From an uncultured Bacteroidales bacterium (GTDB taxonomy: Bacteria > Bacteroidota > Bacteroidia > Bacteroidales > WCHB1-69), in assembly GCA_900315245.1 (NCBI GenBank), contig OMYJ01000018.1:1-34187 (forward strand): a stretch of DNA of 34,187 bases, given 5' to 3'. Shown here piece after piece: positions 15,986 to 23,524 of this stretch. The notes beneath the pieces are model-generated. The model searched no databases, had not been told where the DNA came from, and worked only from the letters and a program-made list of their open reading frames with translations. Position 1 is the stretch's first letter. Each line of letters opens with the position of its first letter. The position numbers and the translations under genes were made by a program.

Positions 15986-17485
15986 GTGATGTTTTATAGA
16001 GAAATACTCACCCCGATTTTTCACTCTATCGAGCGGTTCCCTTCCCGCAATGCATTCTGTATTGATGAGAGGACTTACACCTACGCCCAATTTGGGCAAT
16101 GTGTGTCAAAAGTCAGAAGCCAATTGACCAAGACCAACTATAACAACACCAAGGTCGGTTTGGTTATCAACGATGATTTGGAGACATACGCTTCTATCAT
16201 TGCATTGTGGTTAGAGGGTGATTGTTATGTGCCGTTGCATCCGGGTTGGCCACTTGAACGTTGCCTTGACATCTGCGAGCAGGTAGAGCTTGACTTGATA
16301 CTCGACTCCTCGGAGCAAACACACTACCAGGGCGTGCAGGTCATTAATACATCGGCTTTGCAATACGGAGAGGATTGCTTGACGCCAAAGGAAGGTGTTT
16401 CGGATGAAGAACTGGCATATATTCTCTTCACTTCGGGCAGCACTGGCAAGCCGAAAGGTGTGATGATGACTCGTAAGAATGTGGCTGCCTTTATGAATTC
16501 CTTTTGGCAGACGGGCATTGAAATCACCGAGGAAGACCGTTGCCTTCAGTGTTTTGACTTGACTTTTGACGTGTCGGTACAGGGCTATTTGGTGCCGCTC
16601 ACCAAAGGTGCATGTTGTTACACGGTGCCTTACGGCCAAATCAAATATATCTACGCCAGTGGTCTGATTGAAGACCATCGGCTGACGTTTGGCGCAATGG
16701 CTCCTTCCATGCTACGTTATTTGAAACCCTATTTCGATGAGATTGATGCCACCAGCCTCAAGTCGTGTATCCTCACTGCCGAGGCTTGTCCGCTGAACCT
16801 GATGGAAGATTGGTACAAATGCGCCACTAATGTGGAATTGTACGACTTCTATGGCCCAACGGAATGTACGGTCTATTGCACTTATTATAAACTCACAAGG
16901 GGAGGAAACAACAAGACACTCAATGGTATCATTTCCATTGGCAAGCCTTTGGCCAATTGTGTGGGGTTGATACTTGACGAAACAGGTAAAGAATGTGCCG
17001 TGGGCGAGAAAGGTGAGCTTTGCATCGCTGGCGACCAAGTAACCAAGGGTTATTGGAAAAACGAGGAAAAGAACGCCAGCTCGTTCTTTTATAAGGAAGT
17101 GAACGGCGTGAACTTTCGTTTTTACCATACAGGCGACCTGTGCTATAAGGACGAAGATGGTGACATCATGTATTCTGGCCGTTTGGACCATCAGGCCAAG
17201 ATTCAAGGTTTCCGAGTGGAGATGGGTGAGATTGAATGGCATGCCCGTGAGTTCTTGGGCGAAAAGAATGTGGTCTGCATGGCCTTTGACAACAAAGATG
17301 GCCTCACCGAAATAGCCATGTTCATAGAAGCGGAAGAGTTCAATCCCGATGAGATGATTGCCTACATGCGCACCAAGATGCCGTCGTACATGATTCCGAC
17401 ACGTCTGTTCTATGTGCCGGTCTTCCCGCTCAACGCCAACGACAAGACCGACAAAGTGAAACTTAAAGCAATGATAGTGTTTTAA
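15986..17485 (+). CDS. Stand-alone amino-acid-type adenylation enzyme (module B)
   Basis: A 499-residue ANL enzyme that looks like a free-standing NRPS A domain or DltA. Core motifs are FTSGSTGKPKGVMM (148-161), FDLTFDVSVQG (190-200), DFYGPTECTV, GELCIAGDQVTKGY, YHTGDLCYKDEDGDIMYSGR split across A7/A8, and a basic C-terminal end. Asp195 in the FDV segment is where amino-acid-activating domains place the Asp that binds the substrate alpha-amino group, unlike the ligase at 12371. An amino acid substrate is therefore likely, loaded on a carrier such as the one at 17624. It would provide an aminoacyl group for a sugar. D-alanine activation (DltA) is an alternative, but no DltB or DltD genes are present. 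Confidence 0.87.
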   Translation: MMFYREILTPIFHSIERFPSRNAFCIDERTYTYAQFGQCVSKVRSQLTKTNYNNTKVGLVINDDLETYASIIALWLEGDCYVPLHPGWPLERCLDICEQVELDLILDSSEQTHYQGVQVINTSALQYGEDCLTPKEGVSDEELAYILFTSGSTGKPKGVMMTRKNVAAFMNSFWQTGIEITEEDRCLQCFDLTFDVSVQGYLVPLTKGACCYTVPYGQIKYIYASGLIEDHRLTFGAMAPSMLRYLKPYFDEIDATSLKSCILTAEACPLNLMEDWYKCATNVELYDFYGPTECTVYCTYYKLTRGGNNKTLNGIISIGKPLANCVGLILDETGKECAVGEKGELCIAGDQVTKGYWKNEEKNASSFFYKEVNGVNFRFYHTGDLCYKDEDGDIMYSGRLDHQAKIQGFRVEMGEIEWHAREFLGEKNVVCMAFDNKDGLTEIAMFIEAEEFNPDEMIAYMRTKMPSYMIPTRLFYVPVFPLNANDKTDKVKLKAMIVF

Positions 17486-17623
17486 TTGTCTGTATATGTG
17501 TTATATAGATTGTTGTTTATAAATTTATGCAAAAGATAATTCATATTTGATACTGTATGATGTTGCAGGTCTCATTCGTGTCATAGCTATTGCACCTGCT
17601 ATAATTCAATTCAATTAATTATT

Positions 17624-17848
17624 ATGGAAATTAAAGAGTTTATTGAAAAATTTGCTGAAAGTATTGAAGTTTCTGATGTCGAAGCGCTCACTCCCGAGAC
17701 GAACTTTCATGACTTGGAAGAGTGGGGCTCTATGGCCGTCTTGATGTTGATAGCTTTCTATGACGAAACATTTAGTAAAGAATTAACAGAAGAGGACATT
17801 AGACGTGCTAAAACGATTCAAGATTTATATAATTTAGCAATATCTTAA
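17624..17848 (+). CDS. Acyl carrier protein (module B, first)
   Basis: A 74-residue acidic carrier, paralogous to the one at 10630: FHDLEEWGSMAVLMLIAFYDETF, with attachment Ser36 in WGSM. The usual Asp before Ser is Gly here. It follows a 138-base gap after the adenylation enzyme in which I find only A+T-rich sequence and a GCAGGT...ACCTGC inverted repeat, and no convincing promoter. It lies 1 base before the KAS III gene, so carrier and synthase are almost certainly made together. Confidence 0.84.
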   Translation: MEIKEFIEKFAESIEVSDVEALTPETNFHDLEEWGSMAVLMLIAFYDETFSKELTEEDIRRAKTIQDLYNLAIS

Positions 17849-17849
17849 T

Positions 17850-18926
17850 ATGTCTTTTCTACAATTTGAACATGTGGGTGTCACCGCCATGGGCGCTGCT
17901 CTACCTAAAAGAATAATTAAAAACCTGGAGTACACAGACTTTTTTTCAAAAGAAGAAGTTTATGAAATAGTGGACAAAACGGGTATTGTTGAACGACGTT
18001 TTGCAGATGAGAATACTTGTTCGTCCGACTTATGCTTTGCAGCCGCAGAGAGATTGATTTCAGACAATGGTATAGACAAAGAGGATATTGATTTATTGGT
18101 GTTTATATCGCAGACCCCAGACTATCGTATGCCGGCAACTTCAGTAATATTGCAGCATAGATTGGGTTTGCCTAATAAAACAATAGCCTTCGATATCAAC
18201 TTGGGCTGCTCGGCCTTTATCTATGGCCTTTCGGTAGTGTATGGGTTGATGGAGCGTAGCAACCTGAAGAAGGCTCTGCTACTTGACGGGGAGACGCGTT
18301 CGAAAGTCTATTCACCCCGGGACCGCCGCTCGGCATTGCTCTTTGGCGATGGTGGCGTGGCCGCGTTGATTGAACGTGACCCAAAATTTGGAAAGAGTAC
18401 CTTTTCATTGAACAGTGACGGTTCGCGTGCCGATTTGATAATGATTCCAGCGGGCGGCTACCGTAAGATGAGTTCGGCTGAAACCGTGGTGGAGAAAGTG
18501 GTTGACGAATTCGGCAATATGCGCAGCGAGGAACAAGGCTACATGCGCGGAGGCGATGTGTTCAACTTTGTTATCCGTGAGATTCCGCGTGACATCAAGA
18601 ACACGCTGGCCTTTGCCGAGAAAACGGTTGACGATTTTGACTATGTAGTGTTTCATCAGGCAAACAACTTCATTAATTCATACATCATGAAGAAAATGAA
18701 ACTCGATGCCAACAAGATTCCTTCAACGATAGCCAAGTTCGGAAACACATCATCGGTGTCCGTGCCTTTGACCATCGTGAGCGAACTGAAAGGAAAGCTT
18801 GACGGCAATAAACAGCTGCTGCTGAGCGCTTTCGGTGTGGGTATGACTTGGGCAACGGGCATTGTTCCTTTCGTGGATTGTAAAATCAGTGAAATAGTAG
18901 AAGTTGAAAATGGACAAGCAGTTTAA
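17850..18926 (+). CDS. 3-oxoacyl-ACP synthase III-like enzyme (module B)
   Basis: A 358-residue KAS III with an intact triad: Cys120 in INLGCSAFIYGL, His269 in VFHQANNF and Asn299 in KFGNTSSVS. It is paralogous to the enzyme at 14010 along its whole length, with similar S-S-D-L-C and P-A-T-S segments. It lies directly behind an ACP and overlaps the following SDR by 17 bases, so ACP, synthase and reductase form a tight translational unit typical of 3-hydroxyacyl production. Divergence from its paralogue around the active-site Cys (GCSA against GCCG) suggests a different starter or partner carrier. Confidence 0.9.
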   Translation: MSFLQFEHVGVTAMGAALPKRIIKNLEYTDFFSKEEVYEIVDKTGIVERRFADENTCSSDLCFAAAERLISDNGIDKEDIDLLVFISQTPDYRMPATSVILQHRLGLPNKTIAFDINLGCSAFIYGLSVVYGLMERSNLKKALLLDGETRSKVYSPRDRRSALLFGDGGVAALIERDPKFGKSTFSLNSDGSRADLIMIPAGGYRKMSSAETVVEKVVDEFGNMRSEEQGYMRGGDVFNFVIREIPRDIKNTLAFAEKTVDDFDYVVFHQANNFINSYIMKKMKLDANKIPSTIAKFGNTSSVSVPLTIVSELKGKLDGNKQLLLSAFGVGMTWATGIVPFVDCKISEIVEVENGQAV

Positions 18927-19671
18927 CCCTTTTTCATTAGAAGGCAAAACCGTTTTGGTGACGGGTGCTTCCAGTGGCATCGGCCGCCAGTGTGCCATTG
19001 ATTGTTCCAAAATGGGAGCAAAAGTAGTCGCTATTGGTCGCAATAAGGAAAGACTTAACGAAGTTGTGATGGAAATGGAAGGAAGGGGAGTGAGCTATTC
19101 ATTTGACCTTGGCAATACAGAGGGAATCAAAGAACTGCTAACAACCATTGTCGAAGAAAATGGCAAATTGGATGGATTTATTCATGCTGCCGGAATAGAG
19201 TTGACCAATCCTGTGAAGTTGACGAAGTCAGACGATTATAAGGCCCTCTTCCAAGTGAATTGTTTGAGTGCCTTTGAAATAATCAAGAACCTTGGCGTTA
19301 AGACATTCAACAAAGGAGGCTCGATGGTGCTGATCAGTTCCATTTCAGGCGTAATTGCAAGGATGGGGCTTTCTGCGTACGCAGCCAGCAAGGGCGCTTT
19401 GATGAGCGCAGCGCGAGTTATGGCATTGGAGCTCTCGCTTCGTGAAATTAGAGTGAATACTGTCTCTCCGGGAACAATACATACTCCAATGATGCAAAAA
19501 GTCTTGGATGAGATGGGCGAGGAGGAAAGGAAAAAGAGAGTTGAGGGTTTCCCCTTAGGCTTGGGGAGAACAACAGATATTTCAAATGCCTGTATCTATC
19601 TGCTCAGCGATGCCAGTCGTTGGGTGACGGGGCAGAACCTTATAGTAGATGGGGGCTATACTATAAAATAA
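18910..19671 (+). CDS. Short-chain dehydrogenase/reductase, FabG-like (module B)
   Basis: A 253-residue classical SDR with TGASSGIG (residues 18-25), the altered AAG (93-95) in place of NAG, catalytic Ser143/144, Tyr157 and Lys161 in YAASKGA, and SRWVTGQNLIVDGGY at the C-terminus. It is paralogous to the SDR at 10879. The ATG at 18910 is preferred over an in-frame TTG at 18904 because it matches the paralogue's N-terminus. It overlaps the 3' end of the KAS III gene by 17 bases, indicating coupled translation and pointing to reduction of the ketoacyl-ACP made by that synthase. GRNKER after strand 2 suggests NADPH. Confidence 0.9.
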   Translation: MDKQFNPFSLEGKTVLVTGASSGIGRQCAIDCSKMGAKVVAIGRNKERLNEVVMEMEGRGVSYSFDLGNTEGIKELLTTIVEENGKLDGFIHAAGIELTNPVKLTKSDDYKALFQVNCLSAFEIIKNLGVKTFNKGGSMVLISSISGVIARMGLSAYAASKGALMSAARVMALELSLREIRVNTVSPGTIHTPMMQKVLDEMGEEERKKRVEGFPLGLGRTTDISNACIYLLSDASRWVTGQNLIVDGGYTIK

Positions 19672-19748
19672 CAGTAATAATTCCATGCAAAAACACATTT
19701 AGAATTTAACTCATTATAACAATCATTTTGAAAATCAAATAAACTATT

Positions 19749-20420
19749 ATGATAGAGGGTGATAAATACATATTCAGACCAGCCACGTTAAAAGATGTCG
19801 GTTTTTTGGTTGAAACAGTGATTCAAGCAGAAAAAAGTCTGATGGGGAATTGTGGAATGGCAAATCATTTTGGAATAACGGAACAAGAACTGCGAGGTTA
19901 TTTAGCTCAAATGTTTGATGAAGAAATTGATGGGTGTGAGTTTTCTGTTAGTAGTTTTATTGTTGTGGAGTATGAAGGGAAAGTGGTTGCTGCTATGGGA
20001 GGTTGGCTTGAGGGAGATAATGAAGACGCTATGCCCTCTTCTATTCTTAAATCAAATTTAATACAGTATGTTATGCCCAAGGAGGCTATTTTGAAAGCCC
20101 AGGAGAATATACCGATCACCAGAGAGTTTAGTATAGAACGACAAGAAAACACCTACCAGTTAGAATATACTTATGTTTTACCCGAACATCAAGGGCAAAT
20201 GCTTATTCAAAGCTTAATGAGACAACACTTTTCCCGAGCTATGAATAAAGGACCTCATATAAAAAAAATCCAAGCACATGCATTTGAAGGAAATAAAGTG
20301 ATTGTTTTGATTAATAAAATGATGGGGTTCAAGATAACGAAAAGATTAGTTGCCACAAATCCGAGGATTTTGGAGTTTTACCCTTACGATACCATGGTGT
20401 TATTAGAAAAAGAGTTATAA
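19749..20420 (+). CDS. GNAT-family N-acyltransferase
   Basis: A 223-residue GNAT-like protein. It begins YIFRPATLKDVGFLVETVIQAE, the usual beta1-alpha1 of the fold. The middle strand FIVVEYEGKVVAAMGGWLEG is followed by LEYTYVLPEHQGQMLIQSLM, which replaces the classical Q/RxxGxG/A acyl-CoA loop with a weaker form. The C-terminus has VIVLINKMMGFKITKRLV. Such enzymes acylate primary amines from acyl-CoA, sometimes from acyl-ACP. Here it could acylate the 4-amino sugar or the amino acid bound to a carrier. It is clearly A+T-richer than its neighbours and is set apart by 77 and 33 base gaps. Family likely; substrate unknown. Confidence 0.75.
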   Translation: MIEGDKYIFRPATLKDVGFLVETVIQAEKSLMGNCGMANHFGITEQELRGYLAQMFDEEIDGCEFSVSSFIVVEYEGKVVAAMGGWLEGDNEDAMPSSILKSNLIQYVMPKEAILKAQENIPITREFSIERQENTYQLEYTYVLPEHQGQMLIQSLMRQHFSRAMNKGPHIKKIQAHAFEGNKVIVLINKMMGFKITKRLVATNPRILEFYPYDTMVLLEKEL

Positions 20421-20453
20421 ACCAATAAAATATTAACAATTAAAATTAAAAAA

Positions 20454-20696
20454 ATGGAACGTGACGAAGTGATAGCAAAGCTTACCCCTATTTTCAGGGA
20501 AGTGTTCAGTGACAACAGCCTTGAATTGAGAGATGACATGACCGCTGCCGATGTCGAGAACTGGGACTCCCTTACTCACATGTTGATGATCACCAAGGTT
20601 GAGGAAGTCTTTGGTGTCAAATTCAAACTGAAAGAGTTGAACAAGTTGAAACAGGTGGGGGATATTGTGGCTTTGGTTGAGGAAAAAATATCATGA
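20454..20696 (+). CDS. Acyl carrier protein (module B, second)
   Basis: An 80-residue carrier with a canonical site, ENWDSLTHM, Ser39, and the downstream recognition helix MLMITKVEEVFGVKFKLKELNKL. It is more like ordinary bacterial ACPs than the carriers at 10630 and 17624. It is the fourth discrete carrier protein within 10 kb. It follows the GNAT gene by 33 A+T-rich bases and ends an operon segment before a candidate promoter at 20753. Confidence 0.88.
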   Translation: MERDEVIAKLTPIFREVFSDNSLELRDDMTAADVENWDSLTHMLMITKVEEVFGVKFKLKELNKLKQVGDIVALVEEKIS

Positions 20697-20752
20697 AATG
20701 ATTTGTCTTCAATTTTTTTGATTTGATGAATCAAGGGTGTAGAAATAATGCA

Positions 20753-20760
20753 TAGTTTTG
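20753..20760 (+). promoter_or_regulatory. Candidate internal promoter upstream of the MmgE/PrpD gene
   Basis: TAGTTTTG matches TAnnTTTG exactly and ends 24 bases before the GTG start at 20785. The same octamer occurs at 30770 before the adhesin gene. A TTTG at 20722-20725 is a possible -33 but the spacing is long. An inverted repeat, TTGATT-TGATG-AATCAA, lies at 20718-20734; its T run precedes it, so it would not terminate + strand transcription. Confidence 0.35.
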
Positions 20761-20784
20761 TTGTGTATTTGATTATGTTTTATC

Positions 20785-22083
20785 GTGGGTAGTATCACAT
20801 CCATATTCTCCAACAATTTAAGGTTATTGTGCAGTAATAGTGATGTAGAAAGGCATTATTACGATGCAAAGCTGTGTTTGTTGGATTACTTGTCGTGCTT
20901 GGCAGGAGGAAAAGTCTGTTTTCAACAAAAACTGAACATTCCCGAAATAGGCGACAGTATTCAAATCGATGCGTTTAAATATGGCTTCTATTCGCATGTG
21001 CTTGAATTGGATGACGGTCATCGGAAAGGGGCAGTACATGTTGGCGGCCCGGTTTTCTCTGCATTAATACCTGTTGCGTTACGGCTTGGAATAAAGCCTA
21101 ATGATTTTTTCAAAGGTGTGATTGCCGGATACGAGGCGACCGTCAGATTGTCTTGTGCTGTTCAGCCCGGATGCAGAAAGAGAGGCTATCATGCTTCGGG
21201 TATTTGCGGTACCGTTGGGGCAGCTATTGGCATAGCAACAGCATTAAAGTTCAATGCCGAACAGATGAACACCGCTATTGCCGCAGCAGTGGCTGGTGCA
21301 GCAGGTGTTTTGGAAATGCAGGAAGACGGATCTGATTTGAAACCATATAATGTAGGACGCGCCTCTATGGATGCGGTTGTTGCCGCAATGATGGGAAAGA
21401 CAGGGTTGAAAGGCCCCAATGATGCTATTGGCGGCAAAAGAGGATTCGTTTCTGTGATGACCGATACGCCTCATTTGGAGCAATTGACAGATTTTAATAG
21501 TGATACATTAGCTGTTGAGCAAGTTTACAGAAAGGAATATGCGGCCTGTCGTCATGCCCATCCTGCCATAGAAGCAGCTCTTAGGATAAAACCTCAAATT
21601 AATATTTCAGATATCGAAAAGATAGAGGTGCTGACCTATCTTCAAGCAACGGAAGGCCACAGTTATATAGAGGTGCCAACTGTGAGTGCCGCGAAGATGA
21701 GTATCCCATTCAGCGTGGCAGTGGCATTAGCGACAGGGTCCGCTGATATGAAAGCATTTTCCTTCGAGAATGTGGCCAACGAAGACATTCTTGATTTAAC
21801 GAGAAAGGTAGAAGTAAAAGAAGACGTAAACCTTACAGCATTAAATCCTCAGAAACGGGCAGCCATCGTTGTCGTTCACACCAAAAACGATGAATATTTA
21901 CAACGGGTGGATTATCCCAAAGGCGAACCCGAAAATCCGTTGTCAAAAGAAGAACTGGAGAATAAATTCAGAAACTTGGCCCTGTATGGTGGACTGACTT
22001 CGGAGGAATGTGATGCTGTTATTGATGAGATTTGGAAAGAGGACTTCTCTCTTGAAAAAATAATGAATTTGATAGGCAAATGA
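20785..22083 (+). CDS. MmgE/PrpD-family protein
   Basis: A 432-residue member of the 2-methylcitrate dehydratase / cis-aconitate decarboxylase family. Family features are LLDYLSCLAGG near residue 40, LDDGHRKGAVHVGGPVFSALIPVAL, RGYHASGICGTVGAAIGIATAL, and YAACRHAHPAIEAAL in the second half. These enzymes dehydrate or decarboxylate tricarboxylic and hydroxy acids. No methylcitrate synthase or lyase is nearby, so propionate metabolism is unlikely. The start is GTG at 20785, since an in-frame TGA at 20770 excludes any upstream start. It overlaps the fumarase beta gene by ATGA, so the three dehydratase genes act together, presumably on a hydroxy acid destined for the glycan. Confidence 0.88.
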   Translation: MGSITSIFSNNLRLLCSNSDVERHYYDAKLCLLDYLSCLAGGKVCFQQKLNIPEIGDSIQIDAFKYGFYSHVLELDDGHRKGAVHVGGPVFSALIPVALRLGIKPNDFFKGVIAGYEATVRLSCAVQPGCRKRGYHASGICGTVGAAIGIATALKFNAEQMNTAIAAAVAGAAGVLEMQEDGSDLKPYNVGRASMDAVVAAMMGKTGLKGPNDAIGGKRGFVSVMTDTPHLEQLTDFNSDTLAVEQVYRKEYAACRHAHPAIEAALRIKPQINISDIEKIEVLTYLQATEGHSYIEVPTVSAAKMSIPFSVAVALATGSADMKAFSFENVANEDILDLTRKVEVKEDVNLTALNPQKRAAIVVVHTKNDEYLQRVDYPKGEPENPLSKEELENKFRNLALYGGLTSEECDAVIDEIWKEDFSLEKIMNLIGK

Positions 22084-22592
22084 TAAAAGAACTTACAACT
22101 CCATTGAGCGAAGAAGCCATCAGCCAACTGAAAGTGGGTGATGTGGTGACGCTTACTGGGTATATATATACTGGCCGCGATGCTGTGTTGCCCAAGATTG
22201 TGAAGGCTGCCGAAGAAGGCACGCTTGGCGAATTGGGCATCGACTTGCATGGCGCGGTGATTTTCCACACAGCGGTCAGTCCTGCGGGTGTGGGCCCTAC
22301 TTCGAGCAACAAGCTGGAAATCGAATGTACGTTTGGGCCGCTTTCGCGTCATGGCGTGAAGATGCATCTCGGCAAAGGGGCTATCTCCAAAGAAACGGTT
22401 GCGGCATTGCAAGAGAATAACGCGGTGTTCGCCATCATTCCTCCTGTGACCGCCCTGTTGGGCAGTCAGACGGTGGAACAGGAAATAGTGGCCTTCCCCG
22501 AGTTGGGGATGGAGGCCTTCAACCGACTGAAAGTGGTCAAGTATCAAGCCATCATTGCAGCAGCGAAAGGCGAAAGCATTTATAACAAATAA
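22080..22592 (+). CDS. Class I fumarase / L-tartrate dehydratase, beta subunit
   Basis: A 170-residue Fe-S hydro-lyase C-terminal-type domain. VVTLTGYIYTGRDAVLPKI, VIFHTAVSPAGVGPTSSNKLE and KGAISKETVAAL are diagnostic of the beta subunit of two-component fumarase or tartrate dehydratase. It pairs with the alpha subunit at 22677 to hydrate or dehydrate a C4 hydroxy acid. The substrate loop GPTSSNKLE differs from the common GPTTSxRMD form, so the substrate may not be fumarate. The start overlaps the MmgE/PrpD stop (ATGA). Confidence 0.9.
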   Translation: MIKELTTPLSEEAISQLKVGDVVTLTGYIYTGRDAVLPKIVKAAEEGTLGELGIDLHGAVIFHTAVSPAGVGPTSSNKLEIECTFGPLSRHGVKMHLGKGAISKETVAALQENNAVFAIIPPVTALLGSQTVEQEIVAFPELGMEAFNRLKVVKYQAIIAAAKGESIYNK

Positions 22593-22641
22593 ACATGAAT
22601 GGCCATAAATTATCCATTTATTTCTCATAAATTGTTTGTGG

Positions 22642-22671
22642 TAATTCGTGTCTAATTCGTGATAATTCGTG
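22642..22671. repeat. TAATTCGTG repeated three times before the alpha-subunit start
   Basis: Perfect 9-base copies are at 22642-22650, 22653-22661 and 22663-22671, spaced 11 and 10 bases apart. The last copy ends 5 bases before the ATG at 22677, so the repeat occupies the translation-initiation region. It also creates in-frame GTG codons that could be mistaken for starts. Confidence 0.8.
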
Positions 22672-22676
22672 TAAAA

Positions 22677-23522
22677 ATGAGCATTATTATTGAAAAAGTG
22701 GCTGATTGCCTTGTTCGGGCAGGTTCCACCTTCCGCGAGGACCAAAAGGAAGCCTATCGTCGCGCCATTGCCAATGAAACGAATGAACAGTCGTGCTGGG
22801 TGATGCAGCAAGTGCTCGACAACGCTTTGGTTGCCGAACAAAGGAGAAGTCCCTTGTGTGACGATACAGGCATCCCTCATCTGTTCCTTGAGGTGGGGAA
22901 GAACCGTTCTGTCACTGGAGCAATGATGCAGGAGATTATGGAAGGTGTGGAGTTGGGTTTGCGTCAGCTCCCTGGTCGCCCGATGGCCATCATGGGCGAT
23001 GATTATGCCCGCATTGACCAAAGCGGAGGCTTGAATCCTGACCCGGGAGCGCTGAAGCCTTCGCCGATATTGATTAAGCCCGTTGATGAGGACGTCATCC
23101 GGCTTACCGTGTTGATGCTGGGCGGTGGCCCCGCCATCCGTGGCATCACGCAGCGTGTGTTCCATAAACATAATGTCGATGTTGTTGTGGATGAGATTGT
23201 TAACAGAGCCAAGGAAGGCGTTTCGAAACTCGGTTGCAGTCCTTGCGTGCTGGCAGTCGGCATCGGCCGAAGTCAGTTTGAAGCCACCAGCATGATGATG
23301 GAAGCGATGGTTTATGGGAATTTCGACAAACAGTCTGATTTTGAAAAGAAAATTACGGAAAAAGTGAATGAGGCCAATATAGGTCCCCTGGGATTAGGCG
23401 GCAAGCACAGCGTGTTAGCCACTTTTGCCAAGATAGGCCCTCAGCGTGCCAGCGGTGTGCGCATTGTGGCTTTGAGGCCTTGTTGTTGCTTTGAGCCGAG
23501 ACGGGCAAGCGTGGAATTGTAA
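22677..23522 (+). CDS. Class I fumarase / L-tartrate dehydratase, alpha subunit
   Basis: A 281-residue Fe-S hydro-lyase alpha subunit. Candidate cluster ligands are Cys61 in PLCDDTGIP, Cys187 or Cys190 in LGCSPCVLAVGIGR, and a Cys within RPCCCFEPRR (269-271). These correspond to the three spaced cysteines of FumA/TtdA. I chose ATG 22677; an in-frame GTG at 22659 lies inside the TAATTCGTG repeat and would add six residues without family similarity. With the beta subunit upstream it forms a heteromeric dehydratase for a C4 or methylated C4 hydroxy acid. It could make malate, tartrate or citramalate-type units. The triple Cys is unusual. Confidence 0.9.
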   Translation: MSIIIEKVADCLVRAGSTFREDQKEAYRRAIANETNEQSCWVMQQVLDNALVAEQRRSPLCDDTGIPHLFLEVGKNRSVTGAMMQEIMEGVELGLRQLPGRPMAIMGDDYARIDQSGGLNPDPGALKPSPILIKPVDEDVIRLTVLMLGGGPAIRGITQRVFHKHNVDVVVDEIVNRAKEGVSKLGCSPCVLAVGIGRSQFEATSMMMEAMVYGNFDKQSDFEKKITEKVNEANIGPLGLGGKHSVLATFAKIGPQRASGVRIVALRPCCCFEPRRASVEL

Positions 23523-23524
23523 AA

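Noticed and set aside
9707..20696. Fatty-acid synthase, flexirubin/aryl polyene or polyketide cluster
   Set aside because: There is no FabF/KAS II pair, no FabZ/FabI, no aromatic ammonia-lyase and no methyltransferase. The genes are embedded between sugar aminotransferases and Wzx/Wzy glycan genes.
20718..20734. Intrinsic terminator after the ACP gene
   Set aside because: The T run is on the 5' side of the small hairpin, so it has the wrong polarity for + strand termination, and no - strand gene is present.
22642..22671. CRISPR-like or phage-attachment repeat
   Set aside because: Nine-base repeats with 1-2 base spacers are far too short and close together for CRISPR, and no integrase gene is present.
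20785..23522. Propionate (methylcitrate) degradation operon or citric-acid-cycle operon
   Set aside because: No methylcitrate synthase, methylisocitrate lyase or other cycle gene is adjacent, and the set is inserted directly before a flippase gene.
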